This document shows positions 50,644 to 61,300 of a DNA stretch of 64,000 nt, piece after piece. This DNA comes from Dinoroseobacter sp049801095. GTDB taxonomy: Bacteria; Pseudomonadota; Alphaproteobacteria; Rhodobacterales; Rhodobacteraceae. The stretch spans positions 248,001-312,000 of the forward strand of contig NZ_JBNAGH010000001.1 in assembly GCF_049801095.1 (NCBI RefSeq), read 5' to 3'. Both the position numbers and the translations under genes were made by a program. Within the stretch, counting starts at the first letter, position 1. Each line of letters starts with the position of its first letter. The notes beneath the pieces are model-generated. The model worked only from the letters and a program-made list of their open reading frames with translations, searched no databases and was not told the DNA's origin.

Positions 50644-51557
50644 AATCTTGCTCGCTCGGTTTGTCTGCGCCGGAGGGGTCGGGCCGGGGTTTTGGGTGCC
50701 TCAAGGGCATGCAACAACGCATCGGGTTTCAGCAAGGGGAAGAAATGTCCCGCATTGGGCACGGTCACCGTGGTCGTATCCTGCATCAACTGCTCCAACC
50801 CATCGCGGGTCTTGAGGTACCGCGAGCGGGAGCCGTAGATCAGGTCCACAGGGCGGCGCACCAAGCGGATTTTCTCTTCTTCCAGACCGCGTTGGTCGTG
50901 CATTTCCTCATGGGCATTGGTGCGGGCCATCAGCTCGCGCCATCGACGCATGGCCCGGGAGGGGCGCCTTTTGGCTCCGGTGCTGACCGGCATGGCGGAG
51001 AGAACCGCCGCATCCCCGAACCCACCGGGTTTTCCATTGGTCCCGTCCGCATCCGTTTCCAAAAGCTCCTCGAAGAACCCGTGTGCAACACGCGGCAACT
51101 CGCCTTCGATAACGATCCCGCGCGCGCGCAGGCGTTTCTGCAGAGAGGGCCAGGCGCTCGTATCCGAAAGCGGCGGCATAGCCTGCAAGGACGGTACCCA
51201 GGCATCCGCGAGGGTCAGACGACGGACCTTGCCGTCATCCAGCGTCGCCACCGCCAAAGCCACTGCACCGCCGAAACTATGCCCGATCACATGGGCCTGC
51301 TGAATGCCCAGATGGTCCATCAAAGCGATCACGTCCTCGGCCAGATCCACGGTGCGATAGCCCTCGTCGGACATGGCAGAGAAGCCATGCCCCCGCAGAT
51401 CAAGGGCAGTCACACGGCAGGTCTCCGCGAGTTTTGGGGCCACGCGGAACCACCAAAACGCGATATTGCAGAACAGCCCATGGATCAGCACCACATCGGG
51501 ACCGGTCCCGATCTGCTGATAATGGATGGTCTGCCCGCGGAGGGACGCCCTGGGCAT
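50640..51557 (-). CDS. Alpha/beta-hydrolase
   Basis: A 305-residue alpha/beta-hydrolase. The oxyanion region is VVLIHGLFCNIAFWWFRVAP, the nucleophile elbow GHSFGGAVALAVATLD (Ser in G-H-S-F-G), and the catalytic His NAGHFFPLLKPDAL. The Arg/Pro-rich C-terminus ends PLRRRQTERARF. It lies in the PKS operon 4 nt after the AP-superfamily gene stop and overlaps the propeller gene by 4 nt. A thioesterase-like release role for a carrier-bound acyl chain fits the context but is not shown by sequence. Confidence 0.85.
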   Translation of the reverse strand: MPRASLRGQTIHYQQIGTGPDVVLIHGLFCNIAFWWFRVAPKLAETCRVTALDLRGHGFSAMSDEGYRTVDLAEDVIALMDHLGIQQAHVIGHSFGGAVALAVATLDDGKVRRLTLADAWVPSLQAMPPLSDTSAWPSLQKRLRARGIVIEGELPRVAHGFFEELLETDADGTNGKPGGFGDAAVLSAMPVSTGAKRRPSRAMRRWRELMARTNAHEEMHDQRGLEEEKIRLVRRPVDLIYGSRSRYLKTRDGLEQLMQDTTTVTVPNAGHFFPLLKPDALLHALEAPKTPARPLRRRQTERARF

Positions 51558-51561
51558 GGTC

Positions 51562-53166
51562 TTACAGATATCCCAGGGATTTCAGGCGTTCGCGGATCTG
51601 CTCTTCGGCGTCGCCGGTGAGCGCGGCATCATCCGCCTCGCCCGCCGCGGCCTCATCGCTCTCCGTGTAGCGCACGGGGTTATCGGTTTTATACGCCTCG
51701 GCAAAGGCCTGCACCGCCACCTTGCCTTCCATATCCGAAGGCACCTCGACCCCGCAGGAGTAGAGCGCCGTAGGCGCCACATCGGCGATAAAGAGCGGAT
51801 CAATCCGGGCCCCGGCTTCGATCCCCGGCCCGGTGGCCACGAAGATCCCGTCCGGGTGGTGCGTGGCATAGGGCACGCGCCGATCTTTGATCGGTTGATC
51901 TGCGCGCAGCACCGACAGGAAGCTGAAGTCGTGGAGCTGAAGGGTCAGATCCGGCGCACGATCGGTTTGCGTGCCCGGGAAGGCATCCTCACGCTTGAAG
52001 ACCGATTTGATCACCGGCTTGCCCGTATCCGGGTCCTTGAAATCCAAGAGCTGCGCAATGAGGTCGTCGCGGAACGCCTCATACTCTGCATCGGTGACGC
52101 CCGGATCGCCCGGGTTCGCCGCGCGACGAATAAAGATTGCGTTGGAGGAGGAACTCAGGGAATAGGCCTTGGTGCTGGCCCAATCGATCAGCGTGCTGGC
52201 CTCGGTATTCTCGTCGAGAGCCACCCTCCCCTGGTCATCCATGGGCGTCCCTTCGTTCCAGGCGAGCATCCCCGCATGTTCGAGGAAGGTATTGGCGTAG
52301 AAAATCCGGGTGCCAGACCGGGTAAAGCCGTGATCGGACACGATAAAGACCTGCGCCTGTGGCCCGGCTTTCTCGATGATCTGGACGATGTAGTCGTCCA
52401 CATTCCGGAAATACTGCAGCACGAGCTCTCGCGCGGCCACGGAGTCAGGTGTCATATAATCATCGCGGGTCGCCGGATCGATCAGATGCCAGCAGAGATG
52501 CTGGATCCGGTCCACGCCATCAAACAGCACCGCAGTGAGCTCAGAGGGCTCTTCCTCCATCAGCGTCAAAAGGATGTCCTGCCAGCGCTGCTCCCGCGTG
52601 ATGTGGAACTCCACCCAATCGGTCAGCTGGTTCTCGGAGAGGCCCTGCACCGCCTTGCGCTCATGCTGCCAATCCGTGGACATCTCGGAGGCTTTGAACA
52701 CGCCTTTGGCCTTCAGCATCTTGAAGGTCTCGCGCGGGTGGATCGCGCGGCCCAGATAGGACCAGGGCACATAGCCCGGGATCACCACGCCATCGATCGG
52801 CTTGGCCGGGAACATCACCGGATAGTTCAGGGTCGTCGCCCGCTTGCCCGCGGCACTGGCCAGCTGCCAGATCGTCGGCACCTTCACATCCGCGGAGGTG
52901 GCCAACGTATAGCTCGGCTTGGAGCCCTCGCGATCCACGCGGATAAAATCAAAGACCCCGTGATTGCCCGGCGAGCGCCCTGTCATCAGCGTCGCCCAGG
53001 CGGGCGGCGTCAGGGGGTGGATGGTCGAGGCGAGAATGCCGCGGGCGCCCTCCTCCATGATCCGGCCGAGATTTGGCATGATCCCATCGGCCACCAGATG
53101 GTCGAGCATATCGTAGGTCGCGCCGTCGAGACCGATGATCACGGTTTGAATGGTTGTCTCTGACAT
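51562..53166 (-). CDS. Alkaline phosphatase superfamily phosphodiesterase-like
   Basis: A 534-residue soluble protein of the type I phosphodiesterase/nucleotide pyrophosphatase family. The metal/nucleophile region opens VIIGLDGATYDML (Asp14) with HPLTPPAWATLMTGRSPGNH (Thr53 the likely nucleophile). Further ligands are in IVSDHGFTRSG, and a C-terminal block is in ATHHPDGIFVATGPG. There is no signal peptide. It lies between the free ACP and the hydrolase in the PKS operon. Phosphate, phosphodiester or sulfate ester hydrolysis is the family chemistry; the substrate here is unknown. Confidence 0.85.
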   Translation of the reverse strand: MSETTIQTVIIGLDGATYDMLDHLVADGIMPNLGRIMEEGARGILASTIHPLTPPAWATLMTGRSPGNHGVFDFIRVDREGSKPSYTLATSADVKVPTIWQLASAAGKRATTLNYPVMFPAKPIDGVVIPGYVPWSYLGRAIHPRETFKMLKAKGVFKASEMSTDWQHERKAVQGLSENQLTDWVEFHITREQRWQDILLTLMEEEPSELTAVLFDGVDRIQHLCWHLIDPATRDDYMTPDSVAARELVLQYFRNVDDYIVQIIEKAGPQAQVFIVSDHGFTRSGTRIFYANTFLEHAGMLAWNEGTPMDDQGRVALDENTEASTLIDWASTKAYSLSSSSNAIFIRRAANPGDPGVTDAEYEAFRDDLIAQLLDFKDPDTGKPVIKSVFKREDAFPGTQTDRAPDLTLQLHDFSFLSVLRADQPIKDRRVPYATHHPDGIFVATGPGIEAGARIDPLFIADVAPTALYSCGVEVPSDMEGKVAVQAFAEAYKTDNPVRYTESDEAAAGEADDAALTGDAEEQIRERLKSLGYL

Positions 53167-53179
53167 ATCCAGTCCTTCC

Positions 53180-53470
53180 TCAGGCGTTCTGTCGGGCGCT
53201 CAGCTCGACGACAGATTTTAGGATATCGTCTACGGACATATCCTTAAGAAGTCGGTCCTCTTCCCGCATCTTTCGGAAGAGTTGGTCGCCGAGGCCATAA
53301 TTCTGCTGCAGCTCGGAGATCAGATAGACAAGGCTGATCGATTCCACCCCGAGGTCGAGCACCTTGCTCTCGGGGGTCAGTTCGATCTCGTCCTCGCCCA
53401 GATCATCCGCAAGATCCTCAAAAATCTCCTGCATTACCTTGTAGGCGTCATCATATGTTACGGCAGCCAT
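53180..53470 (-). CDS. Free acyl carrier protein
   Basis: A 96-residue acidic four-helix acyl carrier protein. The phosphopantetheine attachment Ser44 is in LDLGVESISLVYLISELQQN, a variant of the usual LGxDSL motif with Glu before the Ser. The helix-IV region LLKDMSVDDILKSVVELSAR is normal. It lies 17 nt after the second synthase gene and 13 nt before the phosphodiesterase gene. Its partner is presumably the synthases encoded upstream and their phosphopantetheinyl transferase domain. Confidence 0.9.
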   Translation of the reverse strand: MAAVTYDDAYKVMQEIFEDLADDLGEDEIELTPESKVLDLGVESISLVYLISELQQNYGLGDQLFRKMREEDRLLKDMSVDDILKSVVELSARQNA

Positions 53471-53487
53471 GTTCTATTTCCTCTGCG

Positions 53488-56400
53488 CTAATGCGGTGGT
53501 CCGTCATGCGGTCTGAGCACGACAGCGGCGATGAGATCGGGGGCAATCTCGGCAAGTCCATTCACCGCGATATTCAAGTTTAGAGACCGGTCGCGAACGA
53601 CAGCCGGGCGGTCGCCCTGTGCATCGCTCTGGACCTCGAATCGATCAAGGGCTTGGGCCAATCCAACCCCAAAGCTTTTCCCAACTGCTTCCTTTGCGCA
53701 CCAGAGACGGGTGCTGATGCGCGCTTGCGCAGCGGGATCAGGCTCGGCCGCTATCATCGCACGCTCAGCGGCGGTGAAGGCCGTTTCGAGAAAGGCGGGC
53801 GTGCGCGGCGCGACCTGTTCAAGATCGGCGCCGACACCGGCATAGCGCGCAGGATCCGCCGCCACGGCGATCGCTTGTGCGCCCTTATGGGCGATGGAGA
53901 TCCGCGGCGCGCGGCCCCAGGCCTCCGGGAAGGCAGGGTCGATCACCGGGCCATCATCCTCCCCCGGCACGACCAGAGGCAGATCCGCCGGCGCAATTGC
54001 CAGCCCAAGGCAAGCCCGCGCCGCGTCCTTGGCCGCCGCACGCCCGCGCAGCCATTCCCAACGGCGTTTGTCTGTGGCCTGCGCCATGGCTGCAAACTCG
54101 GCGCGCTCTGGCGCCGAAAGGATCAGCCCGGCGAGCACTTTGGCCCAGATCCCGCCGGAACCATCGAGCAAATCATCGGAGATGTCATCGCAGGCCATGA
54201 GCGCCACGCCTTCCGGCAGCGCTCCCATCCCCGGTAGCGACAGGGGGCGCGACAGAGGGTTCTGGGCCGGAGCCAACCGGGCTTGAAAGAACCGATCCGG
54301 GAGCTCGAACCGCTTGTCCCACCAACCTTCGATCCGGCACTGCAGCCGATTGTCGGCGGTCACCACATCGATATAGGCGCGCATCTCGTCACCGCCGACG
54401 AGGCCGATCTGAGCGCGGCAGCGCGCGCGTTCACCGGGGGCGAGACGCGGGCGGAAGATATCCAGCCGCTCCACCCGGAAGGGGAAGATATGGAAGGCCT
54501 CTGGCAGCATCTCCGCCGACCAGACCCCGACCAATTGACCCACCGCATCGAGCGTGATCGCATCGGTTTCAAACGCGGGATTGGCGATCCCGGCATAGAG
54601 ATCGTCATGGGGCAGGCCGACCAGCGTGCCTTCGACACCTTCGGCGCCGACCACATCCATGTTCTCAACCGCCCGAAGCCGGGGACCATGGAACATGATC
54701 CGCTCATAGACATCCGACTGGCTCCAGACCACGTCACGAGGGGCGCCATAGGACAGCGCTTCGGCAACCGGGGGTTCCGCATAGGCGGGCGCCAGGCGCA
54801 CATCCGCCTCGATCAGGATCGGACGCAGGGCGGGCCCATCTGCGGTGCGGATGCGGACACGTACAATCGTCTCGGCCCCCTCCTCGCGCAACTCCGCCTG
54901 AGCCTCCACAACCAGTGGTGGCGTGTCCAGCGCGAACCAGCGCGAGGCGCGGACCTCAGTCATGCCGACCACGGTCAGGTTCGGGCACAGCGCGGCTGCC
55001 GTCTCAGCCAAAGCTTCCATGGAGAAGGTCAGCGGCACGACCGGCAGGCCGGTGAGATGGGGATCCCGCTGTGACAGTTCGCGACCAAAGCTATGATCGG
55101 CCAAATAGGGCGCTGTAGCCGGATCGATCTCGATCCGGGCAGTCAGGCTACGCCCATTGGCTGCGGGCGTCACGGCGGAGAGCATGGGAAAGCGCCGAGG
55201 CGCCGCCTCCGTCGGGTTGGGCGCGGGGGGCGCTACGGGCACGGGCGCGGCTCCACCAAGATAAGCGGACATGATCTCGGTTTCCGAAGACAGGAAGGTC
55301 TCGAGCGTGTTGAAATAGGCATCCACCACGGCAGTGGCCTCGGCAGGCACGTGCTGCGCGACGGTCGCCGCGGGCGGTTGGGAACCACCAGACACAACGG
55401 GCGGCTGCGGGGAATTGGCGACGGGCGTTGGCGGTGCCGAAGTCGGTGCGACGGGCGGCTTTGGCGCTGCCGGAGCAGGCGCTGGTTGCGACACCGCCTC
55501 GGTATTTTGGCGCGGCGCACGGTCCGGAACCTTGTCCACATCCATAGGCTGCACGCCCATCTTCAAAACCTGAGGCCGGCTGGGACCGGAATAGCCCGAC
55601 GCGCCATCCTCGGGCGCGGCGAAGGCCGAAAGATCGAGGGCAACCCCTTCGACGGTGAGCTGCGCTGCGAGGTGATGCAGCTGATCCAGCCCCTTGACCG
55701 ATGGGGTATCCACGGCCACGGCCAGATGATCCTGCCCGCGCAGAATGTCGTTCACAAAGGCCGAGAGATTGTTGCGCGGCCCGCATTCCACGAAGATCCG
55801 CGCCCCATCGGCATACATCTTCTGCACGGTTTCGACAAAGCGGACACGTCCGGACCATTGCTCCGCCGTCAGCGCGCGGATGGCCTGCGGATCGTCCGGG
55901 AAGACCTCGGTGCTGAGACAAGAATAGACGGGCCGTTCCGGCGCGGCGATCTCCATCCCTTCGAGGAAGGAGAGCAGCCGTTCGCTGAACGGCGCAAAGG
56001 CCGGGCTGTGATAGGCCCGCGCGAAGGGCAAGAGCTCTTCAAACCCGCCCAGCGCAGGGGCTAGGCTCAGGGCATAGTCGCGACCTGCATCGGTGAAAGC
56101 GGCCACGACTTTCTGGTTCGGGCAGTTGTCCATGGCGAGGTAAACGTCATCGCGCCCGGCCAGCTTGTCTTCCAACGCGGCACCGTCGACGGCCCCGAGC
56201 GCAACCAGCGCGCCTTCGGCAATCAGGCCTTCGGCAGACAAGGTCTCATAATGGTCGTTCAGGGCGCGCATCTCCTGCTGGAGTTGGGCCATATCCGACC
56301 GGCGGGTCACGCCGCCTGCATAGAGGGCCGAATACTCACCCGTGGAGTGGCCCACGAGCATATCCGCTTTCAGACCGATCTCATCATAAAGCGCCGCCAC

Positions 56401-58377
56401 CGCCTGGTTTGCCGCAAAGATCGCCTCGGGGCCGATATCCATGCGCCAGAGCGCGCCGCCCTCCTCCGCCGTGTCGGGCGGCGGGAAGATCACCTGGCTC
56501 GGCAGGAGGTTGCGGCTGTGTTCGGCAAAGGCGCCGTCCACCAGATCGAACCAGTGCCGCATGGCCGGTTTGTGCAGCATCAACTCACGCAGCATGCCGA
56601 TATGCTGGCTGCCCTCGCCCGGGAACATGAAGGCGACCTTGCCTTCGGCCCCGAGCGGCTTGGCGTTCAGATAGGCGCCTTTGCGGTCCTTGAGCCGGTC
56701 CTTGCCCTTGGCGATCCGGGACAGGATCTTGTCAATCTTGGCAGTCGCATCGGCGATATCGCGCGCCACCACGGCCGCGCGCCAGGGCCCGGTGTCGGGC
56801 GCGGCGTTCTGGCTGCGGGCAATCTCGGCGAGCGTTTCATCCGCAGCAAGCGCATCGCGGATTTCGGTCAGCCGCGCGCTCAGTCCCGCCGAATCCGGGG
56901 CGGAGGCCACCAGCAACTCGCTACTGCGGGTCAGGTTCGGCTGCGGCTGCGGCGCGCCGGTATACTCCTCGAGCACCACATGGGCGTTGATGCCCCCGAA
57001 GCCAAACGCGTTCACCCCGGCCCGGCGCGGGGTCGCCGCACCATGGATCCAGGGGCGCGTTTCAGTGTTGAGGTAAAAGGGTGACCCCTCGATCCCGAGA
57101 TCCGGGTTCGCCTCATCCAGCAGCGTCGGCGGCAAAGTCCGATGATAGAGCGCCAGCGCAGACTTGATCAAACCGGCGGAACCCGAAGCCGGAAGACAAT
57201 GGCCAATCATCGATTTGACAGAGCCGAGCGCACAGGAGGGCGCCTCACCCTGGCGCGGCCCCATCAGACCGGTCAGAGCCTCGACCTCCGTCGCATCGCC
57301 CAGCGCGGTCGCCGTGCCATGGGCCTCGATCAGGCCCACCGTCTCCGGCGCGATCCCGCCATCCTCATAGGCCCGCTCGAGGGCCAGGGTCTCCCCCTCG
57401 ATCCGCGGCGCGAGGATACCGAGACCCTTGCCGTCGCTCGCCACACCAACCCCGCGGACCAGCGCGTAGATGCGGTCCCCAGCCGCCTCGGCATCGGAGA
57501 GCCGTTTGATGCACATCAGGCCAACCCCTTCGGCCAGCAATGTCCCATCGGCATTGGCGGAAAAGGGTTTGATCGCCCCTTTGCGGGACAGGGCCTCAAG
57601 CTGGCAAAAGATCTGGTAGATCGGCGCCGGGGTGGAGGCATGCACCCCGCCCACCACGGCCATATCGCAGCGCCCGGCCCGCAGATCGGCAACGCCCCGA
57701 TCCATCGCGATCAGCGACGACGCGCAGGCCGCATCCACAATGTAATTCGCCCCCTTGAAGTCCATACGGTTCGAGATTCGACCTGTCACGAGGTTGGGGA
57801 CCAGTGCTGGCGCCATCTCCGCATTAAACGGCGGCAGTGAGGCCTTGAGCTGCGCTTTGACGTCGGCAAGCTCACCCTCGGACGTGTCCGGGTGAAGCTT
57901 CTTCAGGATGGACAAAAACCGATCCACCATGATGCCGTGTTGCACGACGCTGGTGAAACCGCGATTGATATAGGTCCCCCGGCCAAGGATCACCGCGACC
58001 CGGTCGCCGGGCACGGGACGGGTTTCGAACCCCGCATCCTGAACCGCATCGGCAGCGACTTGCAGAGCCAGAAACTGGTCCGGCTCCCCCCCGTCGATGG
58101 AGTTGGGCATCACGCCATGGCGCAGGGGATCGAAAACCGCCAAGTCGCGGAGAAACCCACCGCGCTTGGTGTAGATCCGATCATTTGCCTTGCTCTCCGG
58201 ATCAAAAAACAGATCGCCACACCAGTCATCCGGCGCGTCAGCGACAGCGTCTACCTTGTCGGTAATGTTGCGCCAGAACGTGGATGTATCGGGCGCCTCG
58301 GGGTAAATGGAGGCCATCCCGACAATCGCGATCGGTTCATTCTCCGGCAGGCGCGAAGGCCCACCATGTGATGTCAT
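53488..58377 (-). CDS. Synthase B: KS-AT-DH-phosphopantetheinyl transferase
   Basis: A 1,629-residue multidomain enzyme. The ketosynthase (1-about 450) has Cys218 in VDAACASSLIAMD, His in EAHGTATALGD and His in SMIGHCLPASGSAG. The acyltransferase (about 590-890) has GHSTGEYSAL (Ser near 675) and RAYHSPAF. A Pro/Ala-rich linker follows. A double-hotdog dehydratase-like region (about 1080-1400) has ADHSFGREL (His) and LDAVGQLVGVW (Asp). The C-terminus is a phosphopantetheinyl transferase with Asp1518, Glu1520, Glu1563 and Lys1567 (GVGADLEQV, LWCAKEAVGK). There is no ACP of its own. It overlaps the synthase A gene by 4 nt. Confidence 0.88.
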   Translation of the reverse strand: MTSHGGPSRLPENEPIAIVGMASIYPEAPDTSTFWRNITDKVDAVADAPDDWCGDLFFDPESKANDRIYTKRGGFLRDLAVFDPLRHGVMPNSIDGGEPDQFLALQVAADAVQDAGFETRPVPGDRVAVILGRGTYINRGFTSVVQHGIMVDRFLSILKKLHPDTSEGELADVKAQLKASLPPFNAEMAPALVPNLVTGRISNRMDFKGANYIVDAACASSLIAMDRGVADLRAGRCDMAVVGGVHASTPAPIYQIFCQLEALSRKGAIKPFSANADGTLLAEGVGLMCIKRLSDAEAAGDRIYALVRGVGVASDGKGLGILAPRIEGETLALERAYEDGGIAPETVGLIEAHGTATALGDATEVEALTGLMGPRQGEAPSCALGSVKSMIGHCLPASGSAGLIKSALALYHRTLPPTLLDEANPDLGIEGSPFYLNTETRPWIHGAATPRRAGVNAFGFGGINAHVVLEEYTGAPQPQPNLTRSSELLVASAPDSAGLSARLTEIRDALAADETLAEIARSQNAAPDTGPWRAAVVARDIADATAKIDKILSRIAKGKDRLKDRKGAYLNAKPLGAEGKVAFMFPGEGSQHIGMLRELMLHKPAMRHWFDLVDGAFAEHSRNLLPSQVIFPPPDTAEEGGALWRMDIGPEAIFAANQAVAALYDEIGLKADMLVGHSTGEYSALYAGGVTRRSDMAQLQQEMRALNDHYETLSAEGLIAEGALVALGAVDGAALEDKLAGRDDVYLAMDNCPNQKVVAAFTDAGRDYALSLAPALGGFEELLPFARAYHSPAFAPFSERLLSFLEGMEIAAPERPVYSCLSTEVFPDDPQAIRALTAEQWSGRVRFVETVQKMYADGARIFVECGPRNNLSAFVNDILRGQDHLAVAVDTPSVKGLDQLHHLAAQLTVEGVALDLSAFAAPEDGASGYSGPSRPQVLKMGVQPMDVDKVPDRAPRQNTEAVSQPAPAPAAPKPPVAPTSAPPTPVANSPQPPVVSGGSQPPAATVAQHVPAEATAVVDAYFNTLETFLSSETEIMSAYLGGAAPVPVAPPAPNPTEAAPRRFPMLSAVTPAANGRSLTARIEIDPATAPYLADHSFGRELSQRDPHLTGLPVVPLTFSMEALAETAAALCPNLTVVGMTEVRASRWFALDTPPLVVEAQAELREEGAETIVRVRIRTADGPALRPILIEADVRLAPAYAEPPVAEALSYGAPRDVVWSQSDVYERIMFHGPRLRAVENMDVVGAEGVEGTLVGLPHDDLYAGIANPAFETDAITLDAVGQLVGVWSAEMLPEAFHIFPFRVERLDIFRPRLAPGERARCRAQIGLVGGDEMRAYIDVVTADNRLQCRIEGWWDKRFELPDRFFQARLAPAQNPLSRPLSLPGMGALPEGVALMACDDISDDLLDGSGGIWAKVLAGLILSAPERAEFAAMAQATDKRRWEWLRGRAAAKDAARACLGLAIAPADLPLVVPGEDDGPVIDPAFPEAWGRAPRISIAHKGAQAIAVAADPARYAGVGADLEQVAPRTPAFLETAFTAAERAMIAAEPDPAAQARISTRLWCAKEAVGKSFGVGLAQALDRFEVQSDAQGDRPAVVRDRSLNLNIAVNGLAEIAPDLIAAVVLRPHDGPPH

Positions 58378-61300
58378 TCAGCGGCCTCTCTTGTACCACC
58401 CGCACCATAAGCCGCGGCGTAGGCCTCTGCATCGTCCTCCCAGGGGCCCCTACCCCAGACGACTTCTGATGCGGCCTCGTCACCACGCGTAATTTCAAAC
58501 TCCAGCGCGCGCACACCGAGATATGGGTCAATCGGCTCGATCTTCATGGCATCGAACTGCGCCTTGATCTCGGGCGATACCATGCCGCCGCTGTCCCAAG
58601 GCCCCCAACTTATGGCGGTCACGCGCCCGGCCCATTGCGCATCGAGCACGCGGGCAAGCTTCGACACGGTCTCATTCGCCGCGCCATAATCCCCTTGGCC
58701 GCGATTGCCAAAGCGTCCGGCCACCGAGGTGAAGAACACGAGGAATTTCAGGGTCTCAGGACGCAGGGCACGGCTGAGGGCAAAGGCGCTCTCCGTCTTG
58801 GTCCGCGTGACATTGTCGAAGCTTTCGACCGTCTTATCGAGCACAAGCTTGTCCTCGATCACACCGGCGCCATGGATCACGCCATCGATCCGGTCGAAGC
58901 GGTCATAGAGCCCTGAGACCAACGCCTCGAGCGCATCCTGATCCCGCACATCACAGGCCACGTATTCCGCCGTGGCACCCGCCTCATCAATGCTGGCTAG
59001 CGCATTGCGAATGTCGCGCGCCTTCAAAAGAGTGTTGAACGCCGCCTCGATCGACGCGGGCGTTACGGCACCACCGGCGGCTTTGGTTTCGGCGATCAGA
59101 GCGGCTTTGAGGGCGCGCGGATCGTTGATCCCCGCCGTCGCTGCCGCCTCGTCCCCAGTTGGCGGGTTCGTGGATCCGGCCAAGATGAAGTGCGGCTTGT
59201 GCAATTCAGCCAAGTGACGCGCGATTTTCGCAGTGATGCCACGCGCGCCGCCTGTCACGAGCACGATCGCTCCGGGTTCAATATCCTGGACAACGCTCGA
59301 GTCCGCGCCGATGGGCACAGGCTCGGCAAAAAGACCGTGGCGCGCACCTTCGAGGAAGCCAACCTCAGTCTCCGGGCCCGGACGCCCAGCTTCGGCAATA
59401 ACCTCGCTCGCGCATGTCTGAACGGTGGTGGCAGACGCGAAATCGACCGCCCGGCAATGGACCGAAGTCCATTCTTTCGCGACCGTCTTGAGCAGCCCCG
59501 GCGCGCCCCCTGCAGCAGGATCCACCGGCACCGTGCCATCAAAGCCAAATGCGCCGCCCATCCGCGTTGCGCAGAGAACAAGGCCATCGTCACGAATGCT
59601 CAGGCCTTCGCCCAACGCATTGAGCAGCGTGTAGAACGCGCGCGTGGTGGTATCCACAGACGCACGCCACTCGGCGCGCGACATCTCCATGAAACTGCAC
59701 GCTTGAGCGAGCGGTGCCAGATGCAGAAGCCCGGCCACAGCCCCATCCATCTCGATCACGGCCGACCGCAAGGCCGCATCATCTGAGAAATCTAGCGTGC
59801 TCGGCTTTAACAGGCGAACACTACCGCCCTGCGCTTCAATATGCGCGGCAACTGCGTCTGCAATACCGGTCTCATCATCGGTCACGACATAAGTGGCCCC
59901 CGCAACAACCCATGGTTTCGGCGGGTCGGCCGGAATGGGCCGGGCCGACATGACAAAGCGCGGGCGCCAGGCATCCGCGTCAACCGAGGGGGATGCCGGA
60001 CCGTCCATGGGCGCGGCAGCCTCGGTGGGCACGCCTGGCTGGAACTCGGCCACGACTGTCATGAATTGCGCCACAATTCCACGTACGGTCCGCTCGCGGG
60101 AGACGGGCCCCATTTTCTCGCGCGCGGCCTCGCCCGCATCGGGAAGCAGGTCACCGCGCAAGGCTCCAAGGATCTCAACACGCTTGATCGAGTCGACCCC
60201 GAGATCTGCCTCAAGGTTCAGGTCGAGATCCAGCATTTCGGTCGGATAGCCCGTGCGGTCGGAGATCAGATCCAGCAGAGCCGCTGTAACAATTTCAGTC
60301 GACAACTCCGGAGATGCCTCCACGGCGACCGGCGCAGGCGCGGCAGGTTCGGTCGCCGCTGCTGGTGCGAACTCTGATGCAACATCCATAAACTTCGCCA
60401 CGATCCCGCGCACGGTCCGCTCGCGGGACACAGGCCCCATCTTCTCGCGCGCCGCATCGCCCGCATCCGGAAGAAGATCACCGCGCAGAGCACCGAGAAT
60501 TTCCACGCGTTTGATCGAGTCGACCCCGAGATCTGCCTCAAGGTTCAGGTCGAGATCCAGCATTTCGGTCGGATAGCCCGTGCGGTCTGCGATCAGATCC
60601 AAGAGCGCGGATGTGACCGTCTCGGCCGTCAAACTCGGGCTTGAGGCTGCCGGCACGGGTACCGCCGCGCTAGCGGGGCTGGCGGCGTCAGACGGCGTCG
60701 CGAACTCAGCAACCACCTCCATGAACTTCGCCACGATGCCACGCACGGTGCGTTCGCGGGACACAGGCCCCATCTTTTCACGTGCGGACTCACCGGCATC
60801 GGGAATGAGATCTGCGCGCAACGCACCAAGGATTTCCACACGCTTGATCGAATCCACCCCAAGATCCGCTTCGAGATTGAGGTCGAGATCCAGCATTTCA
60901 ATCGGGTAGCCTGTCCGGTCGGATATGAGCGCCAAAAGCGCGTCGCGCGCCTGCTCCTCAGTAATCGCTGCGGAAGCCGCAGGTGCTGGCTCTGTTGCAA
61001 CCGCGGGCGCGGTAGGCGTGGGTTGTTCGACGATAGGAGGCGTGGGCACCGCAGGCGCGACGGGTTGTGCAGCGACCACCGGCTCCGGCGACGCCATGGG
61101 CAGGACGGGAACCGGTGCGGGGGCGGTAGCGGGTTGTGCGGTGGGTCGCGCAACAGGTTGCATGGCTGTGGGGATCACAGCCTGCGTGTCGGCCCCGCCA
61201 GCCTGCAGCCAGTTCATCATGATGGCCCGATTGTTCTCGAGAAACTGCGCCATCAGCTCTTGATGACGTCGCATAACCGTCTCACTCATATCGCTTCTCG

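Noticed and set aside
60042..60971. Tandem repeats as a CRISPR-like array
   Set aside because: The repeats are coding, about 330 nt long and in frame; they encode ACP domains.
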